Of a stretch of DNA of 64,000 nt, positions 46,101 to 52,310 are shown in pieces (position 1 is the first letter of the stretch; each line of letters starts with the position of its first letter). The translations under genes were made by a program, and so were the position numbers. Below the pieces are notes generated by a model that saw only the letters and a program-made list of their open reading frames with translations, was not told where the DNA came from and searched no databases. Location of the stretch: positions 33,408-97,407 of the forward strand of contig NZ_JAGSNF010000023.1 in NCBI RefSeq assembly GCF_018139485.1, written 5' to 3'. The stretch comes from Phycicoccus avicenniae. Its GTDB lineage: Bacteria; Actinomycetota; Actinomycetes; Actinomycetales; Dermatophilaceae.

Positions 46101-48251
46101 GAAGATCAAGGGCTTGTCTTGAACCTGGACGGCACCCCGCGGCTCTACATCGGCGACTCCCACGTCTGGAGCTGGTATCGCGGTACCACCGTCGGCCCCT
46201 ACTCGGCGATGAGTGCGCTCCAGGCGATGGAACGTGTCATCGACACGTGGCTAGAGCACGGAATCCCGGCCAGCCGAGTGATGGAAGTCGTTCTCGAAGG
46301 CTGTGAGAACCTAGCGGTTCCCGGGATGCTTTACGGCGTCCTCGTCCGCCATCTCGACAAGGTCGGCGACGCTCTCGACTCCTTCCTCGCGGAACCGGTT
46401 GTGTGGGAGCTTGAGTTTGCACGCAGTACTCACGAGTACTCCGGACTCGCTGCGTCGACCGAAGGGCTCCGAAACCTTGAGCGGCGCCGGTGGACGCCTC
46501 GCGAGGTCGCCGCCGCCTTACTTACCGGTGGCGGTGAGGAGCGCGCAAAGGTGCTGAAGGAGGTCGGTGAGAAGCTGATCGAGAACGGCGACAGCATGGG
46601 CCTCGGCCGGGACCTGACGATGAATTGGGCAGCAAGTCTCGATGCAGACCGGTACAAGCTGACAGTCGTGCCTGAGGGTCTGCTCATCGAGGTTGAACCG
46701 CCCCCCGAGCTCCTTGCCGCACAAGAAGTTCGTGCCGCCTATCAGGAGACGGTTAACACCACCTTGAGGCTCCAGAACCGCTATTGGGGTTCGGCCAAGC
46801 ACGACGCCGACTACGTTGCGCCGACGTCCGGGGAGATCGCCGCAGACTTGGTGACCGGGCATTCGCTCCTTGAGGTCGAGGAGGGCTTGCTGCCGAACCA
46901 GCCAGCGGACGCGGTGGCACACGTCATCCGTGCCGCGGTCGAGCGCGCTGCCGCGGGTGATCCTGCCGCGCTCGGTGGCGAGGCCGCGTTTGCAGCCGAG
47001 TTCGTTCTGGGCCTCGCCTCGTCGTTCCGTGCCGTCGAAGATCAGCGCGAAGAGGGTCAGTACTTCGATCTGGGTGCCGACCGAGCTGTCGCTCATGCCC
47101 TTCCGGCGTTCCTCACCCCTGGCCTCTCCGCGGCACTGGGCGACGGGGGTGCCACCGTCGGCGACGTGGCGGACGTCGGACTCGCGATGGCAGGCAAAGC
47201 CTCCCTCGAGACGCGACTCTTCCTCGCCCGAGGCTGCGATGTCGTCTGGTCCGCAGCATGCAACCATGAGCCGTGTATCCACCAGACCGCGCTGGACTGG
47301 CTCCTCGAGACCGCCCGCAGCGCCGAGCTTGGCCCATGGGACGAAGGCGGCTTCCGCCGTGAGCCGGCACCTATCGAAGGTGACGTCGCCGCCCGACTCG
47401 AAGAGCTCCCCGGAGATTCGGTGTACATCGGGGTGCTTGATGCGGCCATCCGCGGTCTTGGCGCCGCCGCGGCCACCGAGCACTGCTGCACGGTGGACGC
47501 ATTGGCGCTCCTCGCGAGGCTTCTCGCGGTCCAGAGCCAGTGCATGGTGCTGCACGAAGAGCGTCGTTGGAGCGCCGACGACCGCGGCACCCACAGCCTC
47601 GTGGCCGCACGAGCACTACTCCAGAGTTACGCGAGGGACGGCGACCCCGCACCAGTGCTCGCGCACCTCGACGTCCTGCGCGCCGACGCGGGCATCATGA
47701 CGAACTTCCTTCACGGGCTGATGGCTGCAGGCGCTGAGAATGCGAACCTCGCCGACGCCGCGCGGCGCCTATGGCCGACCGTCCTTCGCCACGGCCTCAC
47801 CTATCAAGGCGATGACCAGAACCCCTATAACAAGCGCCATTGGGGCGACTGGGCAGCCGCCGCGCTCCTTCCCGATCCGCTTCCATGGACGTCGGGCCTC
47901 TACAACGAAGTATCAGGTGCACCCATCGACTGGGTCAGTGCCGAAGATCTTGTCGACCTCATCGACGATTGGCTGCCCGTCGGACGCGGTGAGGTTAAGA
48001 GCGTTGACGCACTCATCGGGCTCCTACGCAGGCTTTCTCTGGATGTGCAGGCGACGCGTGGCGTCGGATGGGTAGCGAACCTCTGCATCCAGTCAGGTCG
48101 CGTCACCGTTAGCCGGTCGTGGTTCCTGGACACCTGGCTTAAGGAAGTGCGCAACGCCGCCGAGGAACTCGGGCGCCTAGACGAGTGGCAGATGTTGGTC
48201 GATTCACTGGTTGTCGCCGGCAACGAGGGGCTGGCTCCCTACAGCCGCTAA
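43104..48251 (+). CDS. Giant STAND-like P-loop NTPase, putative defence sensor
   Basis: A 1715-residue protein. Residues 1-55 are disordered. Residues 56-200 look like a restriction-endonuclease-type domain (FASSVATTYLASMLTG, VDDLLV), but the Lys of the catalytic ExK is not visible (TLAVACRATP). A P-loop NTPase follows, with Walker A GESGIGKS (K375) and Walker B ILVIDGAD (D436, D439), and a winged-helix-like region near 520-600. About 1000 residues of helical repeat-like sequence complete it, as in Avs-type sensors. GGGGAG precedes the ATG. It lies 204 bases after the nuclease gene, same strand, with the same lower GC. Confidence 0.72.
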   Translation: MDEPAEPAGATDGSPVGDHDPDAPPEGTATLGGERPSVSGKAKAKSPSGSSPYATGGGGASFASSVATTYLASMLTGSRRPEASELPVRRVAFQTGPDHPVDDLLVTCSDNESEVTLAVACRATPNFVQSDDETVKLVGSLLAEVEKFDDDTHRVAVAAAGRSNQWTELGTLADIARAHADAGAFEASISVDGRWLKAVRDRYSQFQGMVKRACGSEVTDLKVSQLTWGLLSRLHVLTFAVQTPDESDRTAVATILDALADAATDGVTLRDKIEVETVRYDRTGAVVDLKVLRRDLHRALNVAKVRSRSSWKMLEEHRQLLAAGVRASIGDDTSGGAVRISFSDRRRERLTTALLAAGADGGSAVLVHGESGIGKSALTLSTVAELEAANPGGFEAVVLSFISLPHSTLELSTALGMSVQDVLAELSAPHRILVIDGADAGLERSAPLLSDLVVAAKEAGVGLVAVSSDVASDFVSEQLATGWGQAAVPFKVAPLSDDDVAFVAEQFPLLRPVLRDLPENSLLRRPVVLDLLARTGVKLDGKLSEWECLNLVWTNVVRSESRSGGGSAQAREQTLLAVAASVAQLPLEFRPIAGTDAEAIDALRRDHLLAPANPYREQPEFAHDEVRRYATAILLVRAQDLTQVLARFAVPRLALSAATLACKGLFHDTAVPSEQRFLRLLGTFQEFAFEHGARWADVPVEAVLETPNAYQCLTVALADKSTDLDLADVVRIVVQRHKDGGLIDPAVAGAVVRILLDYEKPWDVSKESFELLADCLQALILADAPEGNELRIALRARLLEHWNAYPPREPQEDDEMTAALRSSGFPTERRRRRRGDLDYHVTQEEFVETLALLGPDLDDEAEACLRVLADDAPAFLAPAADSPVSARAVAQRDPELLATLMEAYYIDDEHRWHRDEGVRMHQGRWTGFGGPFFMYYFGGFWQLFQSAPVKTRVRVLNNILNSGARARVNTLARHNSPDPFSLPVDGKGGRVTADQGAAGEDQGLVLNLDGTPRLYIGDSHVWSWYRGTTVGPYSAMSALQAMERVIDTWLEHGIPASRVMEVVLEGCENLAVPGMLYGVLVRHLDKVGDALDSFLAEPVVWELEFARSTHEYSGLAASTEGLRNLERRRWTPREVAAALLTGGGEERAKVLKEVGEKLIENGDSMGLGRDLTMNWAASLDADRYKLTVVPEGLLIEVEPPPELLAAQEVRAAYQETVNTTLRLQNRYWGSAKHDADYVAPTSGEIAADLVTGHSLLEVEEGLLPNQPADAVAHVIRAAVERAAAGDPAALGGEAAFAAEFVLGLASSFRAVEDQREEGQYFDLGADRAVAHALPAFLTPGLSAALGDGGATVGDVADVGLAMAGKASLETRLFLARGCDVVWSAACNHEPCIHQTALDWLLETARSAELGPWDEGGFRREPAPIEGDVAARLEELPGDSVYIGVLDAAIRGLGAAAATEHCCTVDALALLARLLAVQSQCMVLHEERRWSADDRGTHSLVAARALLQSYARDGDPAPVLAHLDVLRADAGIMTNFLHGLMAAGAENANLADAARRLWPTVLRHGLTYQGDDQNPYNKRHWGDWAAAALLPDPLPWTSGLYNEVSGAPIDWVSAEDLVDLIDDWLPVGRGEVKSVDALIGLLRRLSLDVQATRGVGWVANLCIQSGRVTVSRSWFLDTWLKEVRNAAEELGRLDEWQMLVDSLVVAGNEGLAPYSR

Positions 48252-48449
48252 TGACGTCGATCCGCAGGCCCACCTTCCCGATGTGCCCCAAGGTGCCAAT
48301 TGAGAGGCCGATCCGGGCCACAGCCGTTGCCATGGCCCTCCTTCGGCATGTGACCGAAAGACTGGCTCCGCGGCATAGCCCTAACTGGGCGCAGTGACGC
48401 AACTGGTGGGTGACCCCATTTCGGCGGTGCGACCGACTCGACCGCGCCG

Positions 48450-48573
48450 GTCAGCGGTCGATGAGGTGGGGCTCGCCGTCGACGGTCACCGACACCCGGC
48501 TCCCCACCGGCGGGGTGAGCGGACCGATCGTCCGCGCCCGCAGCAGCGCCCCGTCGACCCCGTCGAGCCGCAG
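48450..48573 (-). repeat. fbpC 3' end, second copy of the island boundary repeat
   Basis: These 124 bases form the end of the intact fbpC and match 33710-33833 with three differences. The 198 bases between the giant NTPase stop and this repeat (48252-48449) hold no supported gene. Confidence 0.9.
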
Positions 48574-49488
48574 CTCGACGAGCGCGTCGTGGCCGAAGAA
48601 CTCCGTCCGGGTCACCTGCGCCGGGCACCCGGCACCACCGTCGACGCCGAGGTGCAGCTGCTCGGGCCGGATGAGCAGGTCGACGTCCCGCTCCCCCGAC
48701 GCCCCCCGCACCGGCAACGACCCGAGCGCGCACGTGACGACCCCGTCGCCGGTCCGCCCGGCGAGGAAGCACGCCTCCCCGAGCGACACCGCCGACCGGC
48801 GGTCCGTCGGCGCCCGGTAGACCTCGACCGGCGCGCCGGCCTGGGTGATCCGCCCCTCGTGCATGATCGCGACCTGGTCGGCGAACGACAGCGCCTCCGC
48901 CTGGTCGTGCGTCACGAGCACGACGGTGGCCTTCTCCGCCGCCAGGGCGGCCGCGACGGCGTCCCGCGTCGCGACCCGCAGCTCCGGGTCGAGCGCCGAG
49001 AACGGCTCGTCGAGCAGGACGACCCGCGGCCGGCGGGCCAGCGCCCGCGCCAGCGCGACGCGCTGCTGCTGCCCGCCGGACAGCTGGTCCGGCCGCCGCC
49101 CGGCGTGGTCGCCGGGCAACCCGACGAGCTCGAGCAGCTCCGCCACCCGCGCGGAGTCCTTCCGGTCCCGGCGCGGCAGGCCGTACGTGATGTTCGCCGC
49201 GACCGTGAGGTGCGGGAAGAGGTTGCCCTCCTGCGCGACGTAGCCGAACCCGCGCTTCTCCGGCGGCACCCACGTCCCGCCCCCGGCGACGAGGTCGGAC
49301 CCGATGTGCACCTCGCCGGCGTCGGGACGCATGAACCCCGCGACGACCCGCAGCAGCGTCGTCTTGCCGCAGCCGGACGGGCCGAGCACGGCCGTCGTCG
49401 AGCCGGACGCGACCGAGAGGTCGACGTCGTGGAGCACCGGCGTCCGCGGGTGCGAGGCGCTGATGCCGGAGAGCCGGAGGTCGCTCAT
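48451..49488 (-). CDS. fbpC: Ferric iron ABC transporter ATPase
   Basis: A 345-residue ATPase. Walker A GPSGCGKTT, signature LSGGQQQRVALARAL, Walker B VVLLDEPFSALD and the His switch VTHDQAEAL are complete. A C-terminal TOBE-type regulatory region (residues 240-345) includes the duplicated tail. It powers Fe(III) import with the permease and binding protein. The ATG overlaps the permease stop as ATGA. Its 3' end is the probable attachment site of the island. Confidence 0.92.
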   Translation of the reverse strand: MSDLRLSGISASHPRTPVLHDVDLSVASGSTTAVLGPSGCGKTTLLRVVAGFMRPDAGEVHIGSDLVAGGGTWVPPEKRGFGYVAQEGNLFPHLTVAANITYGLPRRDRKDSARVAELLELVGLPGDHAGRRPDQLSGGQQQRVALARALARRPRVVLLDEPFSALDPELRVATRDAVAAALAAEKATVVLVTHDQAEALSFADQVAIMHEGRITQAGAPVEVYRAPTDRRSAVSLGEACFLAGRTGDGVVTCALGSLPVRGASGERDVDLLIRPEQLHLGVDGGAGCPAQVTRTEFFGHDALVELRLDGVDGALLRARTIGPLTPPVGSRVSVTVDGEPHLIDR

Positions 49489-51131
49489 CGGGAGGGCTCC
49501 TCGTGGCTGCTCCGCAGCAGCAGCCAGGTCAGGGGTGCGGAGAGGACGACGAGGGCCGCCGCGTAGGGCGCCGCCGCCGCGTAGTCGAGGGACGAGCTCG
49601 CCGACCAGAACGCCGTCGCGAGCGTCTCCGTTCCCGTCGGGGCCAGGAGCAGCGTCGCGGTGAGCTCGGTCGAGACGGCGATGAAGACGAGCGCCGCGCC
49701 GGCGAGCGTCCCGCGGAGCATGAGCGGCAGCTGGACCCGCAGGAAGGTGCGCGCCGGGCCGTCGCCGAGGGCGCGGGCAGCGTCCGACAGCTCCGGCGGG
49801 ACGGCGGCGATGGCGGCGCGTGTCGTCACCATCGCCCGGGGGATGAAGAGGATGACGTAGGCGAGGACGAGCACCGGGGCCGTCTGGTAGAGCGGGCGGA
49901 CGAACCCGATGGCGAGCGCGATGAGCGCGAGCGCGACGACGACGCCCGGCAGCGACGAGGCGAGGTACGTGACCCGCTCGAGGACGACGGCCAGCCGCGA
50001 CCGGCTGCGGGCGACGAGCCACGCCGCGGGGAACGTCGCCAGCGTCGTGACGAGCGCGGCGGCGAGCCCGAGCACCACCGTCGACCCGACGGCCGGGCCG
50101 AGGTCGATGCTCTCGTACGCCTGGTCGGTGCGGGTCAGCCACGTCCCGATGCTCCACGCCGGCACCCCGAGCGCGAGGACCGCGAGCGCCGTCACCGAGG
50201 CGAGGGCGAGCGGCAGGCCGCGGCCGAGCCGGGCCCGCGGGGGACGCCGGGCCGCGCCGCCGCCGACCCGGGCGTGCCGGGTACGCCCGCGGGCGAGCAT
50301 CTCGAGGGTGAGGACGGTGACGGCGAGCACCATGAGCGCGAGCGCGAGGACGCTGCCGGACCGGGAGTCGAACGCGACCTCGTACTGGTCGAGGATCGCC
50401 GTCGTGAACGTCGGGAAGCGCAGCATCTCGAGCGCGCCGAACTCGGCGAGCAGGTGCAGCGCGACGAGGAGCAGCCCGCCGAGCAGCGCCGGCCGCACCT
50501 GGGCGGTCCCCACCCGGGCGGCGGTCCGCCACGGCCCGAGCCCGAGCGAGCGGGCGGCCTCCTCGAGCCCCGGGTCCGTTGAGCGCAGCAGCGCCGCGAC
50601 GGGGAGGAAGACGAACGGGAAGTAGGACAGCGTCGTGACGATGACCGCGCCGCCGAGCCCCTCGAACCCGGGCACGAGCGCCGACCACGCGAAGCTGTTG
50701 ACGAACGCCGGGACGGCGAGCGGCGCGACGAACGCGACCCGCCAGAAGCCCGCCCCCGGCAGGGCCGTCCGCTCGACGAGCCACGCAGCGCCGACGCCGA
50801 GCACCGCCGACAGCGTCCCGGTGAGGACGACGAGGGCGACGGTGTTGCGCAGCAGCTCACCGACCCGGGGGCGCCACAGCAGCTCGGCCGCCTCGGCCGG
50901 CCCGGACTCCAGCGCCTTCGCGGCGACGACGACGAGCGGCAGCAGGCACAGCGCCGCGACGAGCACCGCGGCCCCCCGCAGCACCCACGACGGGCGGTCG
51001 CCACCGCCCGAGGACCCACCCGCCGACCCGCCGGACCACCCGCGACGACGGTTACTGGGCGACCCCGGGGACGCCGACGACGGCGCCGGACCACGGGGGT
51101 CGGACGCCGTCGGGGCGGGGGCGAGGCTCAC
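49485..51131 (-). CDS. fbpB: Ferric iron ABC transporter permease
   Basis: A 548-residue permease made of two fused halves, each with about six helices and an EAA loop (EEAARSLGLGPWRTAARV and SDAARALGDGPARTFLRVQL). This double form is typical of FbpB/SfuB-type iron permeases. A Ser/Gly/Pro-rich polar leader of about 45 residues precedes the first helix. The GTG start directly follows the TAG of the binding-protein gene, so translation is coupled. Confidence 0.92.
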   Translation of the reverse strand: MSLAPAPTASDPRGPAPSSASPGSPSNRRRGWSGGSAGGSSGGGDRPSWVLRGAAVLVAALCLLPLVVVAAKALESGPAEAAELLWRPRVGELLRNTVALVVLTGTLSAVLGVGAAWLVERTALPGAGFWRVAFVAPLAVPAFVNSFAWSALVPGFEGLGGAVIVTTLSYFPFVFLPVAALLRSTDPGLEEAARSLGLGPWRTAARVGTAQVRPALLGGLLLVALHLLAEFGALEMLRFPTFTTAILDQYEVAFDSRSGSVLALALMVLAVTVLTLEMLARGRTRHARVGGGAARRPPRARLGRGLPLALASVTALAVLALGVPAWSIGTWLTRTDQAYESIDLGPAVGSTVVLGLAAALVTTLATFPAAWLVARSRSRLAVVLERVTYLASSLPGVVVALALIALAIGFVRPLYQTAPVLVLAYVILFIPRAMVTTRAAIAAVPPELSDAARALGDGPARTFLRVQLPLMLRGTLAGAALVFIAVSTELTATLLLAPTGTETLATAFWSASSSLDYAAAAPYAAALVVLSAPLTWLLLRSSHEEPSR

Positions 51132-52160
51132 CTAGAGCAGGCCCGCCTCGGTCATGAGGTCGAGGACCTTCTGCTGGTCGAGCGTGAACGGGTCGATGTC
51201 CGGCGGCTCGAGCGACTCGACGGTCGGCAGCGCCGGGTCGGACTCGTCGCCCTTGCCGACGGCGTACTCCTTGACGTCCTCGGTCATGAGGACCTCCTGG
51301 CCGGCCGGGCTCGTGACGTAGGCGAGGAAGGCCTGGGCGTCCTCCTGCCGGTCGCTGCTCGCGACGACCCCGCCGCCGGAGACGCTGACGAACGCGCCCG
51401 GGTCCTGGCCGCGGAAGTAGTGCAGCGCCGTGTTGCCGCTGCTCACCTTCTCCAGCGCCTGGTCGCGGTACCAGTAGTAGTGGTAGATGATCCCCATCGC
51501 CGACTGGCCCTCGTTGACGGCCTTCATCGTCGCGATGTTGTTCTGGTAGACCTTCGCGTCCGACTTCAGCGCCGCGAGCCACTCCGCGGTCGCCTCCTCG
51601 CCCTCCTCCTGGAGGATCGCCGAGACGATGGCCTGGAAGTCGGCGCCGCCGGCGGCCGCGCTCCACTGCCCGGCGTACTCCTCGTCGGCGAGGTCCATGA
51701 TCGACGCCGGCAGCTCGTCCTCGGAGATCATGCTCGGGTTGTAGACGAGGACGGTGGAGCGGGCGGCGATGCCGACCCATTCGTTGCTCGAGGGGACGAA
51801 GCGGTCCTCGACCTGGTCGATCGTCGCGCCGTCGACCTCGGCGAGCAGGCCCGCGTTCTGGACGGTCGTCATCGCCGGGGAGTTCTCGGTGAGGAAGACG
51901 TCGGCCGGGGAGGACTCGCCCTCCTCGACGATCTGCGCGCCCATCGAGGAGTCGTTGCCGTAGCGGACCTGCACCTCGATGCCGGTCTCCTCCTGGAAGG
52001 CCTTCCCCCAGGCCTCGGTGAGGTTCTCGTGCTGCGCGCTGTAGATCGTCAGCTTGTCCTCGTCGAGGTCACCGGTCGCCTCGAGGCTGTCGCTCCCGCA
52101 CCCGCTGAGGCCGACGGCCATCGCGGCCGCGGAGGCGAGGAGGACGGTACGGCGGCGCAT
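51132..52160 (-). CDS. fbpA: Iron(III)-binding lipoprotein
   Basis: A 342-residue type II binding protein with a lipobox LSGC (Cys21). LTIYSAQHENLTEAWGKAFQ, VFLTENSPAMT and YHYYWYRDQA are typical of FbpA; the paired Tyr residues in the last block bind ferric iron. It captures Fe(III) outside the cell and delivers it to FbpBC. The start lies after GGAG; a GTG one codon upstream (52163) is equally possible. An iron box is located 40 bases upstream. The longer frame into the promoter is not used. Confidence 0.93.
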   Translation of the reverse strand: MRRRTVLLASAAAMAVGLSGCGSDSLEATGDLDEDKLTIYSAQHENLTEAWGKAFQEETGIEVQVRYGNDSSMGAQIVEEGESSPADVFLTENSPAMTTVQNAGLLAEVDGATIDQVEDRFVPSSNEWVGIAARSTVLVYNPSMISEDELPASIMDLADEEYAGQWSAAAGGADFQAIVSAILQEEGEEATAEWLAALKSDAKVYQNNIATMKAVNEGQSAMGIIYHYYWYRDQALEKVSSGNTALHYFRGQDPGAFVSVSGGGVVASSDRQEDAQAFLAYVTSPAGQEVLMTEDVKEYAVGKGDESDPALPTVESLEPPDIDPFTLDQQKVLDLMTEAGLL

Positions 52161-52199
52161 CACGGGGGTGCTCCTTCGGTCGACGTCGGTGGCCACGAG

Positions 52200-52218
52200 A
52201 TAGGCAAGGCTGCCCTCA
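52200..52218. promoter_or_regulatory. DtxR/IdeR iron box upstream of fbpA
   Basis: ATAGGCAAGGCTGCCCTCA matches the family consensus TWAGGTWAGSCTWACCTWA at about 14 of 19 positions, including the central AAGGCT and CCCT parts. Iron-loaded DtxR/IdeR would repress fbpABC here. Confidence 0.7.
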
Positions 52219-52274
52219 CTTCCATCGCGGATCGTAGCCCCGTCCCGCTCCGCGGCCCAAGTCGCCGTCACAGG

Positions 52275-52302
52275 TTGACTTAGGGCAGCCTCACCTTATT
52301 CA
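52275..52302 (+). promoter_or_regulatory. Promoter of the A-domain fusion with overlapping iron box
   Basis: TTGACT (52275-52280) and TATTCA (52297-52302) form a -35/-10 pair with 16-base spacing. The iron box TTAGGGCAGCCTCACCTTA (52280-52298; 15 of 19 to consensus) lies between and over them. Transcription would start about at the GTG, so the gene is iron-repressed and leaderless. Confidence 0.75.
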
Positions 52303-52310
52303 CTACGCGC

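Larger units (their letters stand above)
33710..48573. mobile_element. Accessory island bounded by duplicated fbpC 3' ends
   Basis: A 124-bp direct repeat marks both ends (33710-33833 and 48450-48573; three mismatches). The interior carries toxin-antitoxin pairs, an efflux group and a defence-like cluster, and its right part is visibly poorer in GC than the surroundings. The right copy is the working end of fbpC; the left copy is an orphan fragment with the stop codon. This is the pattern left by site-specific integration into a gene 3' end, where the incoming element restores the gene. No integrase or excisionase gene is recognisable inside, so the element may be decayed or mobilised in trans. 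Confidence 0.7.

Noticed and set aside
33834..48449. Integrase, transposase or tRNA gene in the island
   Set aside because: I looked for recombinase-like frames and tRNA cloverleaf ends next to both repeats and found none that can be supported.
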